The notes under the pieces are model-generated. The model was not told the origin of the DNA, ran no database searches, and was given only the letters and a program-made list of their open reading frames with translations. A DNA stretch of 60,948 nucleotides from an uncultured Lachnospiraceae bacterium (GTDB lineage Bacteria; Bacillota; Clostridia; Lachnospirales; Lachnospiraceae), in NCBI GenBank assembly GCA_934339135.1, contig CAKRHP010000018.1, forward strand, positions 1 through 60,948, in the 5' to 3' direction. Made by a program: the position numbers and the translations under genes. Position 1 is the first letter of the stretch. Every line of letters begins with the position of its first letter. This document shows positions 49,418 through 58,031 of this stretch, piece by piece.

Positions 49418-50982
49418 TAAACGGAGAATTGATAGTTGATAATTTCGCCGGCGGAGGCGGAGCCAGCACCGGCATAGAGTTGGCTACCGGAAAGAGCGTT
49501 GATATCGCCATCAATCATGATCCCGAAGCTATTCGTATGCATAAAGCGAATCATCCTCATACGAAGCATTATTGTGAGGATGTATGGCAAGTGGATCCGG
49601 TAAAGGCATGTAAAGGGCATCCGGTAGGTCTTGCTTGGTTCTCACCAGACTGTAAACATTTCAGTAAGGCAAAGGGCGGCAAGCCAAAGGATAAATTTAT
49701 CCGCGGATTGGCATGGGTAGCCTGCAGATGGGCGGGGCTTGTACGACCGAGGGTAATCATGTTGGAAAACGTGGAAGAGTTCAAGACATGGGGACCATTA
49801 AACCGGGGACATCATCCAATTAAAGCGAAACAAGGGAAGACCTTTGGAAAGTTTGTGCAGCAGCTTCAGAATCTGGGGTATGAGGTACAATTTCGGGAGC
49901 TGGTGGCAGCAGATTACGGTGCACCAACGATGAGAAAGAGGTTTTTCATGATTGCCCGATGTGACGGATATCCGATTATATGGCCGGAGCCGACTCATGC
50001 ACCCAGAGATAGCGAAGAGGTAAAGGCTGGTCTGTTAAAGCCATATGTCGGGGCATATACGCAGATTGATTTTAACAGGCCGTGTCCCTCTATATTTGAT
50101 ACATCACAGGAGATTAAAGAGAAATATGGCATCCGTGCTGTGCGGCCACTGGCACCCAAAACGATGGAGAGGATTGCAAGGGGATTGAAAAAGTTTGTTC
50201 TGGACAACCCAGAGCCGTTCATCATCCAATGCAATCACGGTGGAAAGCGTAGGCCAAACGATATACGGGAGCCGATGCTTACACCTTATATGGGTACAAA
50301 TACAACGAATCATCCGGGAGGAAACTGCAAAGATCCGATACATACAATCACAACAGGAAATCAACAGTGTCTTATCACTCCAACATTGATCCAGTATCAT
50401 TCGGAAACCGCAAAGAGAGAGGTAAGAGGTCAGACCATAGAAGATCCTATTATGACGGTAGACGGATCAAATAGATATGGGCTTGTCACATCATTTCTGA
50501 GTAAATTTTATAAGACTGGAATAGGACAGGATGTAAGGGAACCGCTTGGAACGGTAACAGCAAACGCTGGTGGAGGACATTTTGGAGAAGTTCGGGCATT
50601 CTTGATTAAATATTACGGGGATGCCACAGGGCAGGATATTAAAAATCCATTAGATACAATAACGTCCAGAGATCGGTTTGGTCTGGTGACTATTGACGGT
50701 ACCGATTATCAGATTGTGGATATTGGACTTCGGATGTTAGAACCGAGAGAATTATATGGGTGTCAGGGATTCCCTAATGACTATATAATCGATCACGACT
50801 TTGAAGGGCATACATATCCTCGGAGTGAGCAGGTGCGAAGGTGTGGCAATTCAGTCTGCCCGCCATTGCCGGCGGCGATGGTACGCTCCAATCTTCCGGA
50901 GCTGTGTGTAGCGAAGAGAATGCCAAATATTACGAGAGATAGAGTGGAAGCCGAAGATAACGGACAGTTAGTATTTGCGTGA
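49414..50982 (+). CDS. DNA cytosine-C5 methyltransferase
   Basis: The 522-residue protein has motif I (VDNFAGGGGASTGIELA), the catalytic Cys in WFSPDCKHFSKAKGGKP (SPDC in place of the usual PPC), ENVEEF (motif VI) and C-terminal motifs IX-X (GNSVCPPLPAAM). The recognition region contains three related repeats, each with PI/L-x-T-[VI]-T and an adjacent LV or FL strand. It probably protects phage DNA from host restriction. Confidence 0.92.
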   Translation: MINGELIVDNFAGGGGASTGIELATGKSVDIAINHDPEAIRMHKANHPHTKHYCEDVWQVDPVKACKGHPVGLAWFSPDCKHFSKAKGGKPKDKFIRGLAWVACRWAGLVRPRVIMLENVEEFKTWGPLNRGHHPIKAKQGKTFGKFVQQLQNLGYEVQFRELVAADYGAPTMRKRFFMIARCDGYPIIWPEPTHAPRDSEEVKAGLLKPYVGAYTQIDFNRPCPSIFDTSQEIKEKYGIRAVRPLAPKTMERIARGLKKFVLDNPEPFIIQCNHGGKRRPNDIREPMLTPYMGTNTTNHPGGNCKDPIHTITTGNQQCLITPTLIQYHSETAKREVRGQTIEDPIMTVDGSNRYGLVTSFLSKFYKTGIGQDVREPLGTVTANAGGGHFGEVRAFLIKYYGDATGQDIKNPLDTITSRDRFGLVTIDGTDYQIVDIGLRMLEPRELYGCQGFPNDYIIDHDFEGHTYPRSEQVRRCGNSVCPPLPAAMVRSNLPELCVAKRMPNITRDRVEAEDNGQLVFA

Positions 50983-50996
50983 GGAGGTTGCAAAAT

Positions 50997-51482
50997 ATGA
51001 GTGATAGACCAAGGATAACTACAATGTTATCTCTTTCGATTCGGCGGCATATATGTCCAAATAATGATCCGAGAATTTACTGGGCCAGGGAAGTGACTTT
51101 TGACTACGGCACCACGAATGCGGTACGTGTGGATTTTATGAAATTCAAGCCGGTAAACAACACAGTATCCGGCATAGAGAAGGGAGATTTCTACTGCTAT
51201 GAGGTTAAATCCTCGGTAGAGGATTTTCACTCGAAGAACGGTCACAATTTCCTGGGAGATTACAATTACTATGTGATGCCGGAAGAAGTGTACGAGCAGA
51301 TTAAGAAAGAAATCCCATATCATGTAGGAGTGTATGTCCCTGATGGAATGAACTACCGGGGCGAGTGGTACGACCTCAAAGCAATTAAGAAAGCAAAGAG
51401 AAAAGATAGGAGCAGGCCGGTATCAGAAATGCTGCTTATGATGTTCCGGTCTAGCGCGAGGGACAGGAGGAATGAAAAATGA
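50997..51482 (+). CDS. MmcB-like PD-(D/E)XK nuclease-fold protein
   Basis: 161 residues from ATG 50997 behind GAGGAGG. RVDFMKF, then FYCYEVKSSVEDFHSKNGHN and LGDYNYYVMPEEVYEQIKKE match the MmcB-like DNA-repair family with D...ExK catalytic layout. Probably a repair or nicking nuclease linked to the methyltransferases. Confidence 0.8.
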   Translation: MSDRPRITTMLSLSIRRHICPNNDPRIYWAREVTFDYGTTNAVRVDFMKFKPVNNTVSGIEKGDFYCYEVKSSVEDFHSKNGHNFLGDYNYYVMPEEVYEQIKKEIPYHVGVYVPDGMNYRGEWYDLKAIKKAKRKDRSRPVSEMLLMMFRSSARDRRNEK

Positions 51483-52078
51483 GAGAACGACCAATATTAT
51501 TCAATACCGAAATGGTAAAAGCCATCTTGGAGGGGAGAAAGACCTGCACAAGACGGGTTCTAAAGCATCCATTTGAAGTGCATCCAAATGGGTTTATTAC
51601 AAAACCTCATGGAAATGACCGGCTTTGCCCGTATACTCCTCCATACCAACCAGGAGATATACTATACGTCCGTGAAACATGGCATAAATACACCAAACGA
51701 GTAGGCAATGGTGAATCTTGCCACCTAGCAGAATTTTATGGATATAAGGCGAGCATTGCAAACTCAGAAGATGCAAATGAACCGTGGAAACCATCCATCC
51801 ATATGCCGAAGGAAGCAGCAAGGATATGGCTGAAGGTAACGGATGTGAGAGTGGAGCGGTTGCAGGAGATAACGGATAAAGGTGCCGAGCAGGAAGGAGC
51901 GCAACCAGACAATCCATTTGATTACGATGTGGATAAATGGCCGAATTTGGAGCATTTCAAAGAAATATGGAACAGCACCATAAAGAAAACTGACCTCGAC
52001 CGTTACGGATGGGATGCAAATCCGTGGGTATGGGTTGCAGAGTTTAGACGGTGTGAAAAGCCGGGAAAGGAGAATTGA
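51479..52078 (+). CDS. ASCH-domain phage protein
   Basis: 199 residues. RPILFNTEMVKAILEGRKTC, TRRVL and YQPGDILYVRETW are the ASCH-domain strand-helix signature, seen in many phage proteins thought to bind RNA or modified nucleotides. Four-base overlap with the previous gene. Precise role unknown. Confidence 0.82.
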   Translation: MRERPILFNTEMVKAILEGRKTCTRRVLKHPFEVHPNGFITKPHGNDRLCPYTPPYQPGDILYVRETWHKYTKRVGNGESCHLAEFYGYKASIANSEDANEPWKPSIHMPKEAARIWLKVTDVRVERLQEITDKGAEQEGAQPDNPFDYDVDKWPNLEHFKEIWNSTIKKTDLDRYGWDANPWVWVAEFRRCEKPGKEN

Positions 52079-52084
52079 TATTTA

Positions 52085-52501
52085 ATGGAATACTTAATGG
52101 ATGAGAAATATTTATTTAAGGCAAAAAGCCTGGAAGATGGCAACTGGGAAATTGGATATCTGGTAAAAAACCAGGAATGGGCATATATTGTTAAGCCGTT
52201 AGAAAATGGAGGGTTTGAGTTTGGAACGGTTGATCCGAACACAATTTGTCAATGCACCGGCTTAAAAGATAGGAACGGCAAACTGATTTGGAAGAATGAT
52301 ATTGTTGCTTATTGGGACACATATAGCACAGAGAACGGATGGGCAGAAGCGGATTGCATTGGCAAAGTTGTGTGGGATGATGAAACATTGTCTTTTCAAG
52401 TAACAAACAGACTATCGGCTGAAAGCTATGAGGTCTTAGATGAATGCAGTGTTATCGGCAACATATTTGACAATACCGAGTTGTTGGAAAGCGAGGAATG
52501 A
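52085..52501 (+). CDS. YopX-family phage protein
   Basis: 138 residues with FKAKSLEDGNWEIGYL, TICQCTGLKDRNGKLIWKND and VIGNIFDNTELL, the YopX pattern (from Bacillus phage SPbeta). Function not known. Start ATG 52085 behind AAAGGAG; ATG 52097 possible. Confidence 0.88.
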   Translation: MEYLMDEKYLFKAKSLEDGNWEIGYLVKNQEWAYIVKPLENGGFEFGTVDPNTICQCTGLKDRNGKLIWKNDIVAYWDTYSTENGWAEADCIGKVVWDDETLSFQVTNRLSAESYEVLDECSVIGNIFDNTELLESEE

Positions 52502-52503
52502 CA

Positions 52504-53232
52504 ATGGCAGAAAAAAGAATGTTTTCCCGTGAACTGGTGGAAAGTGACCGGTTTTTGGAACTTCCGTTATCCGCACAGGGGCTTTATATGCATATTTGCA
52601 TGGAGGCGGATGATGATGGCTTTGTGAATAATGCAAACAGGATCAGGAAGGTCGTTGAAGCTTCAAAAGAAGATTATCAGATTTTATTTGATCGGGGGTA
52701 TTTACTGCAGATGGCAAATGGTTTGGTGGTTGTATCGCATTGGAAAATATGCAATAGCATCCGAAAAGACCGGTATAAACCGACAATGTATCAATCAGAA
52801 TGGATCAAGTTGCGGTTGGAGGATAATGTTTATGTTTTGGACGAAAAGGGCAGTAAGCAGACGCAAAGTCAAAGTATTACTGCGGTATCAATGCAGCATG
52901 ACCCTCCGACGGCGAAGCGTTTTGAAGATTTTTGGAAAGCATATCCGAGAAAAGAGCATAAGGCAATGGCAGAGCAGGAATATGCAGTGCTGGTCCTGCA
53001 GGGCATTTCTGAAGATATGCTTGTTGCATCGGCAAAAGCGTATGCGAAAGAAAAATCAGATCAGGATCCGCGATATTTGAACTGTCCGGACACATGGTTA
53101 AAAAAGAGTATTTACACAGATTATGAGGTTGAACCAGAGAAAGAAAAGACAGAAGAACAACCGGAAGCAGTAGAGGAGCCGGCGATGGATCTGTGGAATG
53201 GAGAGGACGAAACGGATGGGGAAGTTATATGA
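52504..53232 (+). CDS. Phage replisome organiser/replication initiation protein
   Basis: 242 residues. The N-terminal winged-helix region (KRMFSRELVESDRFLELPLS, EADDDGFVNNANRIRKVV) and helical C-terminus (FEDFWKAYPRKEHKAMAEQE) match phage replication organisers that bind the origin and load helicase. It overlaps the primase-helicase gene by 17 bases, as such pairs usually do. No iteron cluster is apparent inside it on reading. Confidence 0.8.
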   Translation: MAEKRMFSRELVESDRFLELPLSAQGLYMHICMEADDDGFVNNANRIRKVVEASKEDYQILFDRGYLLQMANGLVVVSHWKICNSIRKDRYKPTMYQSEWIKLRLEDNVYVLDEKGSKQTQSQSITAVSMQHDPPTAKRFEDFWKAYPRKEHKAMAEQEYAVLVLQGISEDMLVASAKAYAKEKSDQDPRYLNCPDTWLKKSIYTDYEVEPEKEKTEEQPEAVEEPAMDLWNGEDETDGEVI

Positions 53233-55087
53233 GTTTAAAGAAGACGATGCGTATTCTTTTGCACATCATGTACATATACAGGCAAAACCGCGGGGACAGG
53301 AGCTGCAGTTTTTGCATTGTCCATATTGCCGGGGAGGTAAAGGAGGGAAAGATAAGGGAACATTTTCCATTAATTTGCGAACTGGGCAGTTTAAATGTCT
53401 AAGATCAAGCTGCAGCATTTCCGGAAATATGATCACATTGGCAAGGGACTTTGATTTTTCATTGGGAATAGAGGTTGATGAGTATTATCAGCCCAGAAAA
53501 CAGTATAGGCGTTTAAAGACACCCAGCAAGCCCATAGAGCCACTTCCAAAAGCAATCGAGTATTTGAAGGGCAGAGGCATTTCGGAGGCTGTGGCTCGAA
53601 AATACGAGGTCACAGTGCATGCAAAGAAGGATGATGTTCTTGTATTTCCGTTTTTTGATGAAAATGGGAAAATGCAGTATGTCAAATACAGAGATACGAC
53701 TTTTTTTAAAGGAAAAACCTATACGGACAAAGACGGGAAGCAACAGGGCTCGCCGAAGGAATGGATGGAAAAGGACTGCAAGCCGATTCTGTTTGGAATG
53801 AAACAGTGCGGAAAAGAGCGTAAACGGCTGGTAATTTGTGAGGGACAGATGGACAGTCTTTCGGTAGCAGAGGCGGGGATCAACTGTGCTGTCAGCGTAC
53901 CAGGTGGAATGAATAATTTTCGGTGGATCCCTTACTGTTGGAACTGGGTTTGTGAATTTGAGGAGATTGTAGTTTTTGGAGATTATGAGCATGATCATAT
54001 GACATTGCTGGAAGATATCCGAAAGCGATTCCCGAATAAAATTTTATATGTTCAAAAGGAAGCCTACAGGGAGTGTAAAGATGCAAATGAAATCCTGCAA
54101 AAGCACGGAAAAGAGGCGGTAAAGGATGCTGTTGAAAATGCCATTGAGCAGCCGGTAAAACAGGTTGTGGAGCTTGCGGATGTGAAGCGGCGGGATCTGA
54201 AAGATATTCCAAAGTTTAAAACAGGATTTCGGCAACTTGATACATTTCTCGGCGGGTATTTTTACGGAGGTCAGTTGATCATATTAACCGGAAAACGTGG
54301 ACAGGGAAAATCTACAGTAGCCAATGAGTTTTGTGTATCTGCATTACAGCAGGGAAAGAGTATTTTTGCCTATTCCGGAGAGCTGCCGGATTGGCAGTAC
54401 AAAAGCTGGCTTGATTTTCAAATTGCCGGTCCGCAGAACATTGTGGAAAATACATTACCGGATGGTTTTGTAAAGCGTTTTATCACGAATAGCAATCAGG
54501 ATCAGATCGAAAATTGGTACCGGGGGAAATTTTACTTATATGACAATAATGCTGTTGAAGATGATGAGCTTGTGGATCTGGTAACGACAATAGAACATTC
54601 TGTGATGCAGTATGGCATTGATCTGGTCATTGTGGACAACCTTATGACGGCTCTGGATGTGGATATGGCTGCGGATGAATATCGTTGTCAGAGTAAATTT
54701 GTCAAAAAATTGAGTCGGCTGGCAAAGCGGTTGGATGTTGTTGTGATATTGGTGGCACATCCCAGAAAGAACAGCTTCACAAAAGATGAAAATGATGCGG
54801 TCAGCGGATCTGCAGATATAACGAATGCTGCAGATATTGTCATGACCTTTAAGAGAGACGAAGAAACGCCGGACCATAATTATTTATCATTGAGTAAAAA
54901 CCGCTGGTTTGGAAATCTCACCAAGAAGAACGGAATAGATCTGTGGTATAACCAAAAATCCAGACGGATCATCGATAAGACAAAGGGTGACTTCAATTAT
55001 GAGGTTGGCTGGAAGATTGAGCCGGTGCAGCAGGAGCTTGATGGATTTATCAACTTGGCAGAGGGCGAAGAGACGCCGTTTACATAG
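53216..55087 (+). CDS. Bifunctional primase-helicase (T7 gp4/DnaB-like)
   Basis: 623 residues. A zinc finger (CPYCRGG, CLRSSC, about residues 36-62) is followed by a Toprim primase core (LVICEGQMDSLSVAEAG near 206, and GDYEHDH near 260). A RecA-fold helicase comes next, with Walker A in LTGKRGQGKSTVANEF (about 358-373) and Walker B in LVIVDNLM. It unwinds and primes phage DNA at the fork. Confidence 0.92.
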   Translation: MGKLYEFKEDDAYSFAHHVHIQAKPRGQELQFLHCPYCRGGKGGKDKGTFSINLRTGQFKCLRSSCSISGNMITLARDFDFSLGIEVDEYYQPRKQYRRLKTPSKPIEPLPKAIEYLKGRGISEAVARKYEVTVHAKKDDVLVFPFFDENGKMQYVKYRDTTFFKGKTYTDKDGKQQGSPKEWMEKDCKPILFGMKQCGKERKRLVICEGQMDSLSVAEAGINCAVSVPGGMNNFRWIPYCWNWVCEFEEIVVFGDYEHDHMTLLEDIRKRFPNKILYVQKEAYRECKDANEILQKHGKEAVKDAVENAIEQPVKQVVELADVKRRDLKDIPKFKTGFRQLDTFLGGYFYGGQLIILTGKRGQGKSTVANEFCVSALQQGKSIFAYSGELPDWQYKSWLDFQIAGPQNIVENTLPDGFVKRFITNSNQDQIENWYRGKFYLYDNNAVEDDELVDLVTTIEHSVMQYGIDLVIVDNLMTALDVDMAADEYRCQSKFVKKLSRLAKRLDVVVILVAHPRKNSFTKDENDAVSGSADITNAADIVMTFKRDEETPDHNYLSLSKNRWFGNLTKKNGIDLWYNQKSRRIIDKTKGDFNYEVGWKIEPVQQELDGFINLAEGEETPFT

Positions 55088-55102
55088 AATGGAGGACAGG
55101 TA

Positions 55103-55351
55103 ATGAGGGAAGAACTGGAATTTTTTCAAGCTTGGTGGAAGATTTTGAAAAAATACTGGAATCCGCCGGCAAAGGATAATGAAAGCAAAGAAGCAGAAAG
55201 GTTTTGGGAAAGTTTGATCAGTGATTGCAGAAATTTACGAAAACAGTATGATCACAATGAGCTTTTTGAGCCGTTTGCACGTAAGATGTGTTTGGATTTG
55301 ATTGATGAAATTGATCGAAGGGCAGTGGAATTGCACAAGAAAGAGAGGTGA
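55103..55351 (+). CDS. Small phage protein before excisionase
   Basis: 82 residues, helical (FFQAWWKILKKYWNPPAKDN, CRNLRKQYDHNELFEPFARK). Starts behind ATGGAGGACAGG. It overlaps the next frame by four bases. Function unknown. Confidence 0.7.
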   Translation: MREELEFFQAWWKILKKYWNPPAKDNESKEAERFWESLISDCRNLRKQYDHNELFEPFARKMCLDLIDEIDRRAVELHKKER

Positions 55352-55356
55352 AGGGA

Positions 55357-55563
55357 ATGGGAAAGGGAAAATTCGATGTACCCGTATGGGAAAAGATGAA
55401 TTTGACGATAGAGGAGGCCGCCGCATATAGCAATATAGGAATTAACAAAATAGATGAGATGGCAAAGGCTCCAAACTGTTCGTTTGTATTGTATATAGGG
55501 AGAAAGAAGCTTATTAAAAGAAAAGAGTTTGAACAATACATAGCGAAATCTGTTGAAATTTGA
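55357..55563 (+). CDS. xis: Excisionase (Tn916 Xis-like)
   Basis: 68 residues with a winged-helix of the MerR type: VPVWEKMNLTIEEAAAYSNI, IGINKIDEMAKAP, LYIGRKKLIKRKEFEQYI. Such proteins steer the integrase toward excision. It lies directly before the integrase, separated by a terminator. ATG 55357 is behind AGAGAGG. Confidence 0.88.
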   Translation: MGKGKFDVPVWEKMNLTIEEAAAYSNIGINKIDEMAKAPNCSFVLYIGRKKLIKRKEFEQYIAKSVEI

Positions 55564-55578
55564 AAATATGGACTTTTA

Positions 55579-55626
55579 AGCCTTGATATGATAATATATT
55601 AAAATGTATCAAGGCTCTTTTCTTTT
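55579..55626 (+). terminator. Terminator between excisionase and integrase
   Basis: AGCCTTGATA (55579-55588) and TATCAAGGCT (55607-55616) form a perfect 10-bp stem followed by CTTTTCTTTT. The first ATG of the integrase frame (55604) lies in the loop. Confidence 0.8.
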
Positions 55627-56776
55627 GGAAGGAGTTGATTTTACGGGCAAAGATCTAAGAGGAAGAGAGCTTGGCGTAGGAATATGTCAGCGAAAAGACG
55701 GGCTGTATACAGCTAGATTTATTAGCAAGCGCACAGGAAGGTCTGTTCAAAGATATTTTCCCAAGTTGCAGGAATGTCGTAATTGGTATGCTGATGCAAG
55801 GTTTCAAGAAGAACATGGTGAAATCAATGCCGGTGGTGATATGACAGTCACAGCCTGGTTTGAATATTGGCTTAATAATATAAAAGGCGATACTATCAGG
55901 CCAAATACGATAAGAAATTATAGGGAAAGGTTTGAACACAATATCAAAGATTGCATAGGGAATATGATGTTGTCTGATGTAAAACCAATGCATTGCCAGA
56001 ATGTTCTAAATCAGATGAAAACCAGATATAGGACATCGACAATATATCAGGCAAGGATTACTTTGTATTGTATGTTTGCAGATGCGGTTGAGAATGATGT
56101 GATCTCAAAAAATCCGGTTACAAAAGCAGTTAAATACAATATTGGTAAAGATCCCAAGAAGATAAGGGCATTGACAGTGCATGAACAGAAAAAATTTCTG
56201 GAAGTGGCGAAAGACAGCAGCAATTACAATCAGTTTGCGTTTGTATTACAGACTGGATTAAGAACAGGCGAAATGATTGGTCTTAAATGGTCCGATATTG
56301 ATTTTGAAAAGAAGGTCGCACATATTCAACGATCAATGGAGTATCGGCATTCTGTTGGTGAATGGAGAATAGGCAAACCTAAAAGTAAATCGGGATATAG
56401 GGATGTCCCTTTGACAGAAGAAGCGATTCGATTATTGAAAGCACAGAAGGAAAAGATGAAGAAACTGAAAGTTATTAATATGGAATTTTCAGAGTTTGTG
56501 TTTTTGAATCGTAAGGGCGAGCCTACAAAGAACTCAGCGTACGACTCAACATTGTTCAAATTGTGTGATAAGGCTGGTATAGACAGATTTTCGATGCATG
56601 TACTTCGACATACTATGGCTACACGGTGTATTGAAGCAAATATGCGACCTAAAACCTTGCAGGTGATTCTCGGACATTCCAATGTGGGAATTACTATGAA
56701 TCTTTATGTTCATGTGACTGAGGAGGAAAAGGTAAAAGAGGTAGAAAAGATAGAAAAAGCCCTAAAAATTGTGTAG
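55604..56776 (+). CDS. int: Tyrosine integrase (Tn916/lambda type)
   Basis: The frame encodes 390 residues: AP2-like arm-binding N-terminus (ICQRKDGLYTARFISKRTGR), core-binding SAM-like domain (TVTAWFEYWLNNIKGDTIRP) and catalytic domain with Arg (TGLRTGEM), HVLRH and Tyr (MNLYVH). All catalytic residues are present. The start is uncertain: ATG 55604 lies in a terminator loop without a ribosome site, and GGAAGGAG (55627-55634) is followed by no ATG/GTG/TTG in frame. The stop codon overlaps the first right arm site. Confidence 0.92.
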   Translation: MYQGSFLLEGVDFTGKDLRGRELGVGICQRKDGLYTARFISKRTGRSVQRYFPKLQECRNWYADARFQEEHGEINAGGDMTVTAWFEYWLNNIKGDTIRPNTIRNYRERFEHNIKDCIGNMMLSDVKPMHCQNVLNQMKTRYRTSTIYQARITLYCMFADAVENDVISKNPVTKAVKYNIGKDPKKIRALTVHEQKKFLEVAKDSSNYNQFAFVLQTGLRTGEMIGLKWSDIDFEKKVAHIQRSMEYRHSVGEWRIGKPKSKSGYRDVPLTEEAIRLLKAQKEKMKKLKVINMEFSEFVFLNRKGEPTKNSAYDSTLFKLCDKAGIDRFSMHVLRHTMATRCIEANMRPKTLQVILGHSNVGITMNLYVHVTEEEKVKEVEKIEKALKIV

Positions 56777-56789
56777 TAAATTGTGTAGT
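56769..56789. promoter_or_regulatory. Right arm-type integrase binding sites
   Basis: TTGTGTAGT occurs at 56769 and 56781, matching the left pair. The first copy contains the integrase stop codon. Confidence 0.7.
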
Positions 56790-56849
56790 AAAAAAATATA
56801 GAAAGGCGAAAACCCCTTAAAATGGGATGTTTTCGGATAGGTATAAGAT

Positions 56850-56869
56850 AAAATGAAACTAGGAATTGT
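56850..56869. other. attR core
   Basis: The 20-bp repeat identical to attL. It contains the ychF start codon at 56853 and continues into intact ychF. Confidence 0.9.
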
Positions 56870-57953
56870 AGGACTTCCCAACGTAGGAAAAAGTACACTT
56901 TTTAACTCACTCACAAAGGCCGGTGCAGCAGAGGCAGCCAACTACCCATTCTGTACGATCGAACCGAATGTTGGTATCGTACCTGTTCCGGACAAGCGTC
57001 TGGATGTTTTGGCAGAAATGCACCAGTCAGCAAAAGTGGTTCATGCAACGATCGAGTTTGTAGATATCGCAGGTCTGGTAAAGGGCGCTTCCAAAGGAGA
57101 GGGACTTGGCAATCAGTTCCTTGCCAATATCCGTGAGGTTGATGCCATCGTTCATGTGGTACGCTGTTTTGATGATTCCAATATTGTGCATGTGGATGGA
57201 AGTGTTGATCCGGTCCGGGATATCGAGACGATCAATTTGGAGCTGCTGTTCTCAGATATGGAGATTTTGGAAAGACGTTATGCGAAGCTGGTGAAGAGTG
57301 TCAAGAATGATAAGACTCTCGTGAAAGAGACAGAGCTGGTGGAGAAGCTCAAGAAGCATATGGAGGATGGTAATCTGGCGAAGACCTACGAGCCGGAGGA
57401 CGATGACGAGAAAGCATTGCTGGAGAGCTTCAATCTGCTGACATACAAGCCGACGATCTATGCTGCAAATGTATCTGAGGATGATCTGGCGGATGATGCC
57501 GCTTCTAATGACTATGTAGCAAAGGTTCGTGAGTTTGCAAAGCAGGAAGGCTCAGAGGTATTTGTAATCTGTGCGCAGATCGAGCAGGAGATTGCGGAGC
57601 TGGAGGAGGATGAAAAGAAAGAATTCCTGGAGGATCTGGGACTTTCCGAGTCAGGCTTAGACAAGCTGATCTCTGCAAGCTACAATCTGCTGGGGCTGAT
57701 CAGCTATCTGACAACCGGTCCGGATGAGAGCCGTGCGTGGACCATCGAGAGAGGTACAAAGGCTCCTCAGGCAGCAGGAAAGATTCATACGGACTTTGAG
57801 AGAGGATTTATCCGTGCAGAGGTTGTAAGTTATGACAATCTGGTGGAGCAGGGCAGCATGAATGCCGCCAAGGAAAAGGGACTTGTCCGTTCCGAGGGAA
57901 AAGACTACGTCGTACAGGATGGCGATGTTGTATTATTCCGTTTTAATGTGTAA
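56853..57953 (+). CDS. ychF: Ribosome-associated ATPase YchF (OLA1 family)
   Basis: The 366-residue protein has the P-loop GLPNVGKSTLFNSL (residues 7-20), switch region DIAGLVKGASKGEGLGN, the family's altered base-specificity region and C-terminal TGS domain (IHTDFERGFIRAEVVSYDNL). It is full length. The first five codons come from the phage attP; they are identical to the host's, so the protein is unchanged. The 5' leader is now phage DNA with a weak ribosome site (GGATAGG, 56835-56841) and a GAAAAC/GTTTTC hairpin upstream. Confidence 0.96.
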   Translation: MKLGIVGLPNVGKSTLFNSLTKAGAAEAANYPFCTIEPNVGIVPVPDKRLDVLAEMHQSAKVVHATIEFVDIAGLVKGASKGEGLGNQFLANIREVDAIVHVVRCFDDSNIVHVDGSVDPVRDIETINLELLFSDMEILERRYAKLVKSVKNDKTLVKETELVEKLKKHMEDGNLAKTYEPEDDDEKALLESFNLLTYKPTIYAANVSEDDLADDAASNDYVAKVREFAKQEGSEVFVICAQIEQEIAELEEDEKKEFLEDLGLSESGLDKLISASYNLLGLISYLTTGPDESRAWTIERGTKAPQAAGKIHTDFERGFIRAEVVSYDNLVEQGSMNAAKEKGLVRSEGKDYVVQDGDVVLFRFNV

Positions 57954-58031
57954 AACGATTTAGAGCCACATAGAAATCAGCGAAAGAAACTACGTCAAAC
58001 TTGTAAGTAAATAAAGAAGGGAGAAATTAAA

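Larger units (their letters stand above)
4723..56869. mobile_element. Complete siphovirus-type prophage integrated at the 5' end of ychF
   Basis: The element is bounded by a 20-bp direct repeat. It carries terminase, portal, capsid, tail, lysis, immunity, recombination, replication, excisionase and integrase modules in the usual order. No core gene appears broken. The absence of sheath and baseplate genes, together with a 1428-residue tape measure, indicates a long non-contractile tail. Size is about 52.1 kb. Confidence 0.95.
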
